The position numbers were made by a program, and so were the translations under genes. Of a stretch of DNA of 64,000 nt, positions 35,942-44,786 are shown piece after piece. Below the pieces are notes generated by a model. The model saw only the letters and a program-made list of their open reading frames with translations. It did no database searches and was not told the origin of the DNA. Origin of the DNA: JACCXE01 sp963718605 (lineage in GTDB: Bacteria > Actinomycetota > Acidimicrobiia > Acidimicrobiales > JACCXE01); NCBI GenBank assembly GCA_963718605.1, contig OY970363.1, positions 1,922,001 through 1,986,000 on the forward strand. Direction: 5' to 3'. Position 1 is the first letter of the stretch; each line of letters begins with the position of its first letter.

Positions 35942-36716
35942 CGGCGAGCGCCGCGCCTAGCGCGCGCAGCACGGCGTACGCCTCGTTCGGGTTTTGCAAC
36001 ACGATGTCGGCGGCATCGGCCATCGCCTGCGGTCCTTCCGGGCTGGCCACGTAGACCGCGGCCGTCGTCACCTCGGGGTGCGACCGCATCGCGATGATGG
36101 CCGGCAGGTCGACCAGGTCGTCGCCGAAGAAGGCCACGGCGGCCGGGCGGTGTTCCACGACCAGTTCGTCCATGGCGTGGCCCTTGTCGAGGTCGACGGG
36201 TGGGCGCAGTTCCATAGCGAAGCGACCCGGATGCGCGACGAGGCCGGTTTCGGCGACGGATTGACTGACGAAGGCGCGGATCCAGTCCTCAGCCTCCGGG
36301 GCGGTGCGCCAATGGATGGCCAGGCCCAGTCCTTTGGGTTCGATGATCACGCCTTCAGGCGCCACCGCGATGATCTGCGTGTGGACTTCGTCGATGACGT
36401 CGCGCCACGGCGCCGCGTCGCGGTGCGGCACGATCACGCCGTCCCGTAACCGTTCGTGGCCGTGCAGGCCGATGAACTCCACGCCGTGGTCGGCCAGCGG
36501 CGACATGCGGGCGATGAGCCACTCGATGGGTCGTCCGGTGATGAAACCGACGCGAATGTGGGCCGTCAGATCGATCAGCACGTCGATGACCCCGTCGATC
36601 GCGATGGCGTCGTCCGGACGGTCGACGATATGGGAGATCGTTCCGTCGAAGTCCAATACCAGCAGCGCGTTCGGAGCGTTTTCGACGAGGGGCGCAAGCG
36701 CGGCAGGCATCTCCAT
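35931..36716 (-). CDS. otsB: Trehalose-6-phosphate phosphatase
   Basis: HAD-family enzyme removing phosphate from trehalose-6-phosphate. Motif I is LLVLDFDGTISHI, motif II VGFITGRP, and motif IV FFGDDLVDLPA with DLDKGHAM for the lysine. Length 261 aa. It pairs with otsA 800 bp away on the same strand, with one plus-strand lipoprotein gene between. Confidence 0.92.
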   Translation of the reverse strand: MEMPAALAPLVENAPNALLVLDFDGTISHIVDRPDDAIAIDGVIDVLIDLTAHIRVGFITGRPIEWLIARMSPLADHGVEFIGLHGHERLRDGVIVPHRDAAPWRDVIDEVHTQIIAVAPEGVIIEPKGLGLAIHWRTAPEAEDWIRAFVSQSVAETGLVAHPGRFAMELRPPVDLDKGHAMDELVVEHRPAAVAFFGDDLVDLPAIIAMRSHPEVTTAAVYVASPEGPQAMADAADIVLQNPNEAYAVLRALGAALAAKG

Positions 36717-36739
36717 TGGTCTCGCTAGCTTTCCATGTG

Positions 36740-37558
36740 ATGTCGGCAGGCCCTCACACTCTTGTTCGGCGCGTCCTCTGCGCCGCGCTGGTACTCGGCG
36801 GCCTGGGCGTCGCGGCGTGTGACGACCCGGCGGTGCACCTGACGTATCGCCCGACCGTCGGTGTTCGCACGACCTATGAGCTGCGGGTGCGGACGTCGTC
36901 GGTCACCAAGCTGGACGGCGAGCCGCGCCAGAGCCGGGAGGACTCCTTCGTGTTGCGTTCGGACCAGCGGGTCCGCTCGGCCCGCGCCGGAGACGACACC
37001 CAGGTGGCCGTGCGCCTCACCGGCGACGGGCAGACGGCGCGGAACTTCGTCGTGCGGCTTGACCGGGGAGGCCAGCTCGCAACGGTCGAGACCGTGGAAG
37101 GCGTGCCGAGCGCAACGCTGGGCAACCTCGGGATCAGCGAACTGCTGCCCTCGGCGGCCGGCGCGCTGCCGCAACACGCGCTGCGCCCCGGCGACCGGTG
37201 GCGCATCAGTCAACGCCTGCGAATCGGTAACGCGCCTGCGGGTCGTCTGGTCGGGTGGGGGCGCCTCGCGAGCCTCGGCGTCTCCGGCGGCACGAAGGAG
37301 GCCGTGGTGGACACGGAGGTTGCGCTGCCGGTCGACCGCACCACCGCGGGCGACGCGGGCGGCTCGATTCGACTTGAGGGCGCCGTCCACACGGTGATGC
37401 ACGTGACGCAGCGCGTGAAGGACGGCGTGGTGTTGCGTGCGAAGGCTCGCAGCGTGGGCCGCTACAAGGTCACGCTGTCGCCGCCGACCATCGACGGCGG
37501 GCCGCCGGTCGCGGGGACGTTGACCGTGGTCGTTAGTTCGACGACCACGGCTCGGTAG
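36740..37558 (+). CDS. Lipoprotein of unknown function in the trehalose locus
   Basis: The 272-aa product begins with a type II signal peptide ending VAAC (lipobox near residue 27). The rest is rich in beta-strand (TYELRVRTSSVTKL, FVVRLDRGGQLATVETVEG). I recognise no family. ATG 36740 is chosen because it starts the signal peptide; an in-frame ATG 24 nt earlier overlaps otsB. It is divergent from otsB and convergent with otsA (26-bp overlap). Confidence 0.72.
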   Translation: MSAGPHTLVRRVLCAALVLGGLGVAACDDPAVHLTYRPTVGVRTTYELRVRTSSVTKLDGEPRQSREDSFVLRSDQRVRSARAGDDTQVAVRLTGDGQTARNFVVRLDRGGQLATVETVEGVPSATLGNLGISELLPSAAGALPQHALRPGDRWRISQRLRIGNAPAGRLVGWGRLASLGVSGGTKEAVVDTEVALPVDRTTAGDAGGSIRLEGAVHTVMHVTQRVKDGVVLRAKARSVGRYKVTLSPPTIDGGPPVAGTLTVVVSSTTTAR

Positions 37559-38949
37559 CCGCGTCGAGCTGGCGTTGCAGCCAGCTCCCGGGCGTGCGTG
37601 CCGTCGCCACGGCCCGCAAGCGTTCGGCTCGTTCCGCCCGGTCGGCATCGTCGAGCGTCAACGCGTGGTGCAGCGCTTCCGCCGTGGCGACCACGTCGAA
37701 TGGGTTCACGACGATCGCGCCGGCTGGGCCTAGCTCGTCCCACGCGCCGGCCTCGCGCGACAGCACGAGCGGTGCGTCCTTCTCGTTGATGGCGGGCCCC
37801 TCGTACGCGACGAGATTGAGGCCGTCACGGATCGGATTCACCAACAAGACGTCGGCGCGGCGGAGCGCGGCGACCGACCGCGGGAAGTCGTCGTTGGTCT
37901 CGAGAATGACGGGCGTCCAGTCGTCGTGTCGCGAACATCTCGTTGATCGCGGCCGCAGCAAGCTCCACGTCGGCGTGCAGGTTCTTGTACTCGTCGAGGG
38001 TTTCCCGGCTCGGATAGCAGAGGGCGATGAGGCAGACCTGTCCGACCCATTCCGGGTGTTGTTCGAGCAGCGTGCGGTACGCCCAGAATCCCCGCAACAG
38101 GTTCTTCGACGGCTCGATGCGATCGACGCGCACGATGCATTTGGACGCGCCGATCTCGCCGTCGAGCACGGCGGCCTGCGCCGCGCACTCGTTGCTTGCT
38201 GCTACCGCGGCGACGTTCTCATGGTCCGCCGTGGCGGGGGCGACGAAGGTGCGGGGGATGGGCAGGGTGCGCGTGGTGCTGTGCGCGCGCCAACATCCCT
38301 CGAACGCTTCGGCCCAGCGGGGCGCATGAAACCCGACGGCGTCGGCGCCGGCCATACCCAGCAGCAGTTCCTCGACGATGTCGTCCGACAGGATCGACAA
38401 GTGCGCCGGATGCACGAACGGCGTGTGCGTGAAGTGGGCGATCTTTAGGTCGGGTCGGAGCGCGCGGATCGCGGCCGGGGCGAGCGCGAGGTGGTAGTCG
38501 TGCACGAGCACGGTCGCTTCCGGCGCGGCCGCGGCTGCGGCGGCGACCGCCATGGCCGCGTTCACGGCGCGAAACGCCTGCCAGGCGTTGCGAAAGTCGG
38601 TGTCGAGCACCGGGCGACGCGTGACGTCGAACATGTGGTGGTGCCAGAACCACAGCGTCTGGTTGGCCACGACGTTGTACGCGGTGTCGAAGATCTCGGC
38701 GTCGATATCGACAAGTCGAAAGCGATAGCCATCGACGTGCAGGTCACCGTCGGTGCCCACGTCGCGCGCGGCCACGCGATCGGCGTCGGTCAGCGCTGCC
38801 GCGACCCAGATCGCGTCCGCCGAGCGCACGCCGCCGCCGAGCGTCGACGCCAGACCACCACCGGCTTTGCCCGGCACGGGTGTTCCGTCCTCGCCGAAAT
38901 GAAACGCCAGTGGCCCGCGGTTCGACAGAACGACCAGAGGAGCACTCAT
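37533..38949 (-). CDS. otsA: Trehalose-6-phosphate synthase (frame interrupted)
   Basis: GT20 enzyme joining UDP-glucose and glucose-6-phosphate. The N-terminal frame (from ATG 38949) has VVLSNRGPLAFHF, WFWHHHMFD, VHDYHLALAP and RIEPSKNLLRGFWAY. At about 37935 it shifts +1 to VLLVNPIRDGLNLVAYEGPA and the end. Restoring a CG in GACACGACGACTGG gives FATRDDWTPVIL, rejoining a complete enzyme of about 472 aa. It is on the same strand as otsB. Confidence 0.88.
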
Positions 38950-38969
38950 GCTTCGACAAAGCTAACGAC

Positions 38970-39986
38970 GTGCCCCGTGTGATCGCAGCCGCCGACAAGT
39001 TCCGGGGCACGGCGTCGGCGCGCGAGATCGCGGAGGCCATCGCGCGCGGCGCCGCCGACGCGGGATGGGAGTGCGATCCCGCGCCGATGTCGGACGGCGG
39101 TGAGGGCCTGCTGGAAGTTTTCGGCGGCGCGAACCGCACGACCACGGTTACCGGCCCGCTCGGTCATGTCGTGGACGCGGCGTGGCGCCTCGATGGCACC
39201 ACCGCGATCATCGAGTCGGCCGAGGCCTGTGGCATCGCGAAGGCGGGGGGCGCCGAGCACAACGATCCGGTCGCGGCCACTAGCGCGGGTGTGGGCGAAC
39301 TGCTCACCGCCGCGCTCGATGCGGGCGCCCGCCATTTGGTGGTCGGGTTGGGCGGCAGCGCGACCACCGACGGCGGCCTCGGTGCGCTGCGCGCCGGTCC
39401 GCGGCCCGGGCGCATGAAGGGGGTCGATCTAGTGATCGCGTGCGACGTGGAGACGTGGTTCACCGACGCCGCCGCGATCTTCGGGCCACAAAAGGGTGCG
39501 ACGGCCAAGCAGGTTGAGTTGTTGAGTCGGCGGTTGGTCACGCTGATGGATGGTTACCGCAATGACTACGGCGTAGACCTCGCCGACGTCGCGGGCGCCG
39601 GCGCCGCGGGCGGGCTGGCCGGGGGCTTGGTCGTGCTGGGCGGGCGCATCGTGCGCGGCATCGACGCGGTCGCCGACGCGGTCGAGTTGGACGACCGCTT
39701 GGAAACGGCGGACGCAGTGATTACCGGCGAGGGCTATCTCGACGGAGCGAGCTTCGCCGGCAAGGTGGTGGGCGGCGTCGTCGAGCGGGCCGAATGGGCG
39801 AACAAGCCGGTGGCGGTAATCGTGGGTGACAGCGACGCCGAAGGACGCGCCGCCGCGGCCGCGTGCGTGCCGCCGCCCGAGGTGATCTCGTTGACCGCCG
39901 AACACGGTGAGGACGCGGCGCGCGCGGACGTGGCCGCGCTCGTGCGGGCCGCGACGTCCCGCTACCTCGGGGCACTCGCTCGCTAG
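38970..39986 (+). CDS. Glycerate kinase, compact variant
   Basis: GckA/GlxK-type glycerate kinase of 338 aa: IAAADKFRGTASAREIAEAI, APMSDGGEGLLEVF, GGSATTDGGLGAL, the FGPQKGAT block, and ADAVITGEGYLDGASFAGKV. Usual family members have about 370-380 aa; the segment between GGLGAL and the VACDV-like region is shortened to about 15 residues (RAGPRPGRMKG). GTG 38970 is divergent from otsA with 20 nt between starts. It may feed glycerate into 2- or 3-phosphoglycerate. Confidence 0.87.
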   Translation: MPRVIAAADKFRGTASAREIAEAIARGAADAGWECDPAPMSDGGEGLLEVFGGANRTTTVTGPLGHVVDAAWRLDGTTAIIESAEACGIAKAGGAEHNDPVAATSAGVGELLTAALDAGARHLVVGLGGSATTDGGLGALRAGPRPGRMKGVDLVIACDVETWFTDAAAIFGPQKGATAKQVELLSRRLVTLMDGYRNDYGVDLADVAGAGAAGGLAGGLVVLGGRIVRGIDAVADAVELDDRLETADAVITGEGYLDGASFAGKVVGGVVERAEWANKPVAVIVGDSDAEGRAAAAACVPPPEVISLTAEHGEDAARADVAALVRAATSRYLGALAR

Positions 39987-39995
39987 GGTCGGTCC

Positions 39996-41078
39996 GTGGA
40001 CGATCGCCTGCTCCTCGCGGGTCGCAAGGCGTGGGCATTGCTCGGCATTGTCGGTGTCGGCGCGGTGGCGCTATTCCTGCTGTGGCGCGTGCGCGTGATT
40101 TTTCCTCCGCTGTTGCTCGCGGCCACGATCGTCTTCGTCCTCAATCCGGTGGTCTCGAAGATCCAGGGTCGCGGCGTGCACCGCGCCGCCGCCGCCGCGC
40201 TCACCTATCTGGCAGTCGTCGTGGGCTTCGGCCTCGTCGGGCTCGCGTTGTCACCACTCGTGGGCGGGCAGGTTCGTCAGTTGCGTGACGACTACCCCGA
40301 TATTCGTCACCGCGTCGAGAAGTTCGTCAACGAAAAGGCGCACCAGAGCGAGGTCAACGACTGGCCGGTGAAAATCCCGCGGTACAAGAAGTTGATCAAT
40401 GAATTGAGCCCGCCCGAACGCGACATCCGCGGCCAGATCAGTCGGCTGCGGGAGTTCGGCGGCACCGTGCTGCACATCGGGCTCATCCTCGTGCTCTCGC
40501 CGATCATCGCGTTCTATTTGCTGATCGACTTGCCGCACACGCGCCGCGTGATCCAGGGCCTTATCCCTCCAGGGATGCGCGACGAGGTGAACGCCGTCGG
40601 CGGAAGACTCAACCATGCGCTCGGCGGCTATTTCCGCGGCCAACTCGCAGTCGCCGTGGTCGTCGGCATCCTCTGCTCGCTTGGGTTGGCCATCATCGGA
40701 CTCAAGTTCGCGTTCATCGTCGGGATGATTGCCGGGCTGTTCAACATCGTGCCGCTGATCGGGCCGTGGATCGGCGGCATCCCGGGCGTGATCATCGCGT
40801 TGACGACCGGCAGCCCGATCAAAGCGGTCGCGGTGGTCGCCGTGATGGCCGGCGTGCAGCAGATCGACAATCACTTCATCACGCCGCAGGTGATGCAGCG
40901 AGCGGTCAAGCTCCACCCGTCCGCCGTGATGCTTGCGCTGCTGGCCGGCGGAGCCGTCGGCGGCTTCTTCGGGTTGCTGCTCGCGGTTCCGGTCACGGCC
41001 GCGCTGCGCATTGTGGCCTCGCACATTTGGCACCACCGTGTGCTGGGTGAACCCATGGAGCTCGCGCCGAGTGGCTGA
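39996..41078 (+). CDS. AI-2E family transporter
   Basis: The 360-aa membrane protein has about eight helices and the family blocks LLLAATIVFVLNPVVSKI, GGYFRGQLAVAVVVGILCSL, FNIVPLIGPWIGGIPGVIIA and DNHFITPQVMQRAVKLHP. Family members export small molecules or exchange Na+/H+; AI-2 export is only one case, so the substrate is open. GTG start 10 nt after the glycerate kinase; overlaps the next gene by 8 bp. Confidence 0.88.
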   Translation: MDDRLLLAGRKAWALLGIVGVGAVALFLLWRVRVIFPPLLLAATIVFVLNPVVSKIQGRGVHRAAAAALTYLAVVVGFGLVGLALSPLVGGQVRQLRDDYPDIRHRVEKFVNEKAHQSEVNDWPVKIPRYKKLINELSPPERDIRGQISRLREFGGTVLHIGLILVLSPIIAFYLLIDLPHTRRVIQGLIPPGMRDEVNAVGGRLNHALGGYFRGQLAVAVVVGILCSLGLAIIGLKFAFIVGMIAGLFNIVPLIGPWIGGIPGVIIALTTGSPIKAVAVVAVMAGVQQIDNHFITPQVMQRAVKLHPSAVMLALLAGGAVGGFFGLLLAVPVTAALRIVASHIWHHRVLGEPMELAPSG

Positions 41079-41688
41079 GCTGCGAGTTCCGTTGCGCTTG
41101 TGCGCGGCGGCGTTCGTAGCGATGGCGCTGTGGTTCGCGGTGTTGGTGCCGTTGCATCCCAACATCCTCAGCGGTGATATCGCCGACGCCGTGCACGGCA
41201 GCGGCACTTGGCGACTGACGCACGCCACGATGTTCATGGTCGGAATCGCGTCGGTGTTCGCGGCGGGCGGCATCGTGAGCGTGCACGGTGCGCGCTTCGG
41301 CCGTTCTGGTCAGGTGCTCTTGGCCGTCACGATTGTCAGCGCGTTCGCGACGGCCGCGGCCGGTGTGCTCGAGGCCACGGTGTTCCCGCTGCTGGCGCGG
41401 ACGTCGCCCGACACGATCGCGTTCGATGGTCCGCTGGTCACATCGAACCTGTTCCGGGCGCTCACCGGGCCCTGGTTGTTGCTGCCGCTCGAATTCGCGT
41501 TCTTCGGGCTGTTGGCGCGTCGCGCGGGCGACCACGTCAATGCAGGAGGCGCGCTCGCATTGACCGGGGTGTTGTTCTTCGCGTTCGGCATGTGGTTCGT
41601 GCCGGTGATCGGCCCGATCTCCTGCGTGCTGTTCGGGCTCGCGTTGGTGTGGTGGGGCCGAATCCTGTGGGGCGCTCAGGCGCGCTGA
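41071..41688 (+). CDS. Six-helix membrane protein of unknown function
   Basis: GTG 41071 lies inside the AI-2E gene end. The 205-aa product has six hydrophobic helices (for example LCAAAFVAMALWFAVLVPL, VFAAGGIVSV, VLLAVTIVSAFATAAAGVL, ALTGVLFFAFGMWFVPVIG). No known family or motif is recognised. It is convergent with the glycosyltransferase gene (13-bp overlap). Confidence 0.72.
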   Translation: MAELRVPLRLCAAAFVAMALWFAVLVPLHPNILSGDIADAVHGSGTWRLTHATMFMVGIASVFAAGGIVSVHGARFGRSGQVLLAVTIVSAFATAAAGVLEATVFPLLARTSPDTIAFDGPLVTSNLFRALTGPWLLLPLEFAFFGLLARRAGDHVNAGGALALTGVLFFAFGMWFVPVIGPISCVLFGLALVWWGRILWGAQAR

Positions 41689-42432
41689 TCGCGCGGTACG
41701 AACGAACGCTCGGTCGCGAGCGGCGGTCGCTCGTGCGGCGGCGGACCCACCGTGGCAACGCCGGCCCGATGCAAGATGACACGCAGAACCTCGATGGCCA
41801 TCGGCGTGAGTTCGTGCAGCGGCCGGTTGCGATGTGCGCGACTCGCGATGCTCACCTCGCCGATCGCGTCGGCCCCGTAGCGGGCGGCAATGTCGAGTAG
41901 CAGTCCGACGTCGACGCCGTAGCCATCCACGAACCCAACGCCTTCGATCGCGACGCGGCGCGTCGCCACCTCACCAGCGAGCGGTTGGCGCAGGTGCGCG
42001 AGCGTCGGGACCAACAGGGTGAGCGCGGGCCGCGCCGTGAGTTCGGTGACGCGGCCGCCTTCGCCCGGGCGCGATCCGTAGGGGCGCTCATAGGCGGCGC
42101 GCACCATCATGAGGTTCGGGTCGGCGGTGATCGCGTGCAACAACGAGGCGGCGGTTTCCGCGCGTGGGTTGGTGACGTCAGCGTCCAGAAACAGCACGAC
42201 ATCGCTAGTGGTCTCGCGCACCCCGGTCCACAGGGCCGCGCCCTTGCCTTTGCCCAGCGAGGGGATCACGCGCGCTCCCGCTGATTGCGCCTGCGCATCG
42301 GTCTCGTCGCTCGAGCCGTCGTTGACGACGACCACCTCGGCGGTGGGAACGCCGGCGAGCGCGGCAGCGGACGACGTCGGCCACGGTGGCCGCCTCGTCG
42401 CGTGCGGGAATGACGATGGATACCGACGTCAT
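41676..42432 (-). CDS. GpgS-like family 2 glycosyltransferase (frame interrupted)
   Basis: Resembles glucosyl-3-phosphoglycerate synthase. The first frame begins MTSVSIVIPARDEAATVADV; the +1 frame gives VVVVNDGSSDETDA, GKGKGAALWTG, VVLFLDADVTNP (DxD), the GpgS-like GGRVTELTARPAL, GEVATRRVAIEGVGFVDGYG and AHRNRPLHEL. Restoring one GC near 42370 (GTCCGCTGCC) rejoins the frames. Sugar donor and acceptor are inferred. Its company (otsA, otsB, glycerate kinase) supports glucosylglycerate synthesis. Confidence 0.8.
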
Positions 42433-42453
42433 GACACCAGTCTGACGCTTGCG

Positions 42454-43044
42454 CTAGGACGCACTCGCATCTTCGGTCACCAGAGGCTCCACCCGCCGGT
42501 CGGGGACGAACCACATCACCGCCACGCCGGTGTAGATCGCGATAGAGATCCACCGGTTCACGAAAGCCAAAGGAATCGCACTGGCGTAGAACGCGGGCGA
42601 CAGCTTGCCCTTGTAGTCGGCCCCGAAGGCGGCGCGCAGAGCGCTCGGGTCCTCCTGCGCGCGCACGATCACGTTTTGCAGGATGAAATACGCGATCGCC
42701 GCGGACAGCAGCACCACGCCGTACATCGCAGTGGGCACAGGCCTGAAATCGTTCTCGCCCATCCATCCGGTCCCGAACGGAAAGAGCGACAACCAAAACA
42801 GCAGATGCAGGTTCGCCCACAAGACGCCGCCGCTGATGGTCTTGGTCGCTTGCAGCAGATGGTGATGGTTGTTCCAGTAGATGCCGATGATCACGAAGCT
42901 GAGCGCGTAACTGAGCAGGACGGGAATGAGCGGTTTGAGGGTTCTCAGGTCCGAGCCGTGCGGGATGCGCAGCTCCAGAACCATGATCGTGATGATGATT
43001 GCGATCACGCCGTCACTGAATGCCTCAAGCCGTCCGCTTCGCAT
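42454..43044 (-). CDS. TMEM175-family potassium channel-like protein
   Basis: The ATG at 43044 gives a 196-aa membrane protein beginning RSGRLEAFSDGVIAIIITI, which contains the FSD motif that lines the pore in bacterial TMEM175. Six hydrophobic segments follow in a single repeat, as in bacterial members that form tetramers. Bacterial homologues conduct K+. It is divergent from the thrC riboswitch. Confidence 0.85.
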   Translation of the reverse strand: MRSGRLEAFSDGVIAIIITIMVLELRIPHGSDLRTLKPLIPVLLSYALSFVIIGIYWNNHHHLLQATKTISGGVLWANLHLLFWLSLFPFGTGWMGENDFRPVPTAMYGVVLLSAAIAYFILQNVIVRAQEDPSALRAAFGADYKGKLSPAFYASAIPLAFVNRWISIAIYTGVAVMWFVPDRRVEPLVTEDASAS

Positions 43045-43117
43045 CCCACCATTCTCCCGCCGCGGCGACGCCGGGTAACGCATTGCGTCGTGTCCGCACG
43101 TGTCGGTACACTTGTCC

Positions 43118-43216
43118 CCACTTATCCAGAGCGATTGAGGGTTCGGGCCCGTTGAAATCGCGGCAACCAGCACACATGACAAGTGCCAGGTGCCAATGCC
43201 CGATTCGATGAGAGGT
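43118..43216 (+). promoter_or_regulatory. SAM-I (S-box) riboswitch
   Basis: All landmark blocks are in order: CTTATCCAGAG (P1 5' strand, 43121-43131), GAGGGTTCGGGCCC (P2), TTGAAATCGCGGCAACC (43152-43168), a small P3 hairpin GCAC...GTGC, and GGTGCCAATGCC (43189-43200). P1 closes with GATGAG at 43207-43212, directly beside the thrC Shine-Dalgarno AGAGG (43211-43215); CC at 43118-43119 can also pair with its GG. SAM binding would therefore hide the ribosome site and stop translation. Confidence 0.88.
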
Positions 43217-43221
43217 ATGGA

Positions 43222-44454
43222 ATGACTTTTCTTGAGGCGCTTCGGTGCCGTGAATGTGGCAAGACGTATCCCGTTGCCGCGCTGCACGTGTGCGATCACT
43301 GCTTCGGCCCGCTCGAGTGCACCTATGACTACGACGCGATCAAGGCGAACGTCACGCGCGAGTCAATCGCCCAAGGTCCGCAGACAATCTGGCGCTACGA
43401 GGCGCTGTTGCCGGCGACGTCGCCGGGTGCGATCGACATGGGCGCGGGCTGCACACCGCTTGTGCGGGCCGACCGGCTTGCCGCCGAACTCGGTCTCGGC
43501 GAACTCTGGCTGAAGAATGACACGGTCAACCCGACCGGTTCGTTCAAGGACCGCGTCGTGTCCGTCGCCCTCGCCAAGGCGCGCGAGCTCGGGTTCAAGG
43601 TCGCGGCGTGTCCGTCCACCGGCAACCTGGCCAACTCCGTCGCGGCCCACGCGGCGCGCGCGGGCATGCGGTCGGTCGTGTTCGTGCCCTCGGATCTCGA
43701 GCCCGCGAAGATCGCGATGACCGCGGTGTTCGGCGGCACGCTCGTGGCGGTCGACGGCACCTACGACGACGTGAACCGTCTATGCGCCGAGTTGACCGAC
43801 GACCATGAGGACTGGGCCTTCGTCAACGTGAACGTGCGCACGTACTACGCCGAGGGTTCCAAGACGCTGGCGTTCGAGACGGCCGAGCAACTCGGGTGGC
43901 AGGCGCCGGATCACGTGGTCGCGCCCATCGCATCGGGTTCACAGCTGACCAAGATCGCCAAGGGCTTCCGCGAACTCGTCAAGGTCGGACTCATCGAGGA
44001 CACGCCGATCCGGATCAGCGGTGCGCAGGCCGACGGCTGTTCGCCCGTCGCCGCCGCGTTCGCCGAGAACACCGACGCCATTCGTCCCGTGCGGCCCGAC
44101 ACCATCGCCAAGTCGCTTGCGATCGGCAACCCGGCTGACGGTTGGTACGCGCTCGACGAGGTACGCAAGAGCGGCGGTGCAATCGGCTCGGTCTCCGACG
44201 ACGAGATCCGTGACGGCATCGGCCTGCTCGCCCGCACCGAGGGCATCTTCGCCGAGACGGCGGGTGGCGTCACCGTCGCCACGTTGAAGAAGCTCGCGGC
44301 GCAACGTGTCGTGCGCAACGACGAGCGCGTCGTGGCCATGATCACCGGCCACGGCCTCAAAACACTTGACGCGGTGGCCGAGCGTCTGCATCCGACCTTC
44401 ACCATTCCGCCCACCCGCGCCGCCTTCGAGGCCGCGTACTCGCAGGAGGACTGA
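43222..44454 (+). CDS. thrC: Threonine synthase-like PLP enzyme with N-terminal zinc ribbon
   Basis: The 410-aa protein starts with a zinc ribbon using C9, C12, C24 and C27 (RCRECGKTYP, VCDHC). The fold-type II PLP core has NPTGSFKDR with Lys109, CPSTGNLANSVAAHAA, VVAPIASGSQLTKIAKGF, and AETAGGVTVATL. This is the threonine synthase family, acting on O-phosphohomoserine. It is preceded by a SAM-I riboswitch and followed after 6 nt by a sulfur-carrier gene. That context allows an alternative role in homocysteine formation. Both roles are inferred from family and context. Confidence 0.88.
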   Translation: MTFLEALRCRECGKTYPVAALHVCDHCFGPLECTYDYDAIKANVTRESIAQGPQTIWRYEALLPATSPGAIDMGAGCTPLVRADRLAAELGLGELWLKNDTVNPTGSFKDRVVSVALAKARELGFKVAACPSTGNLANSVAAHAARAGMRSVVFVPSDLEPAKIAMTAVFGGTLVAVDGTYDDVNRLCAELTDDHEDWAFVNVNVRTYYAEGSKTLAFETAEQLGWQAPDHVVAPIASGSQLTKIAKGFRELVKVGLIEDTPIRISGAQADGCSPVAAAFAENTDAIRPVRPDTIAKSLAIGNPADGWYALDEVRKSGGAIGSVSDDEIRDGIGLLARTEGIFAETAGGVTVATLKKLAAQRVVRNDERVVAMITGHGLKTLDAVAERLHPTFTIPPTRAAFEAAYSQED

Positions 44455-44460
44455 GCCCGC

Positions 44461-44733
44461 GTGGCCACAGCAGTTCGCATCCCAACCCAACTCCGTCCGC
44501 TTGCTGGTGGTGCCAGCGAACTCACCATGGAAGGCGAGACAGTCGGCGACGTGCTCAAGGCGCTCGACGTCGCGCATCCGGGTTTCAACGACCGCCTCTT
44601 CGACGAGTCCGGCGCGTTGCGCCGCTTCGTCAACGTGTTCCTCGGCGAAGAAGACGTGCGCTTCCTCGACGGCCTGAACACCCCGGTCGGCAACCAAGGC
44701 TTGTCGATCGTCCCCGCCGTCGCCGGCGGCTAG
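44461..44733 (+). CDS. MoaD/ThiS/CysO-like sulfur carrier protein
   Basis: Beta-grasp protein of 90 aa ending in Gly-Gly, the end that is adenylated and converted to a thiocarboxylate. Blocks are VRIPTQLRPLAGG, GETVGDVLKAL, FVNVFLGEEDVRFLDGL and the terminal VPAVAGG. It resembles CysO, the sulfur donor for cysteine synthesis in mycobacteria. It is almost certainly translated from the same SAM-riboswitch transcript as the upstream gene. Confidence 0.9.
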   Translation: MATAVRIPTQLRPLAGGASELTMEGETVGDVLKALDVAHPGFNDRLFDESGALRRFVNVFLGEEDVRFLDGLNTPVGNQGLSIVPAVAGG

Positions 44734-44786
44734 TAACTCCCTGCGTCGGGTCGTACCGGCGGGTTCACGCGTGCAAAGGTTTGGGC

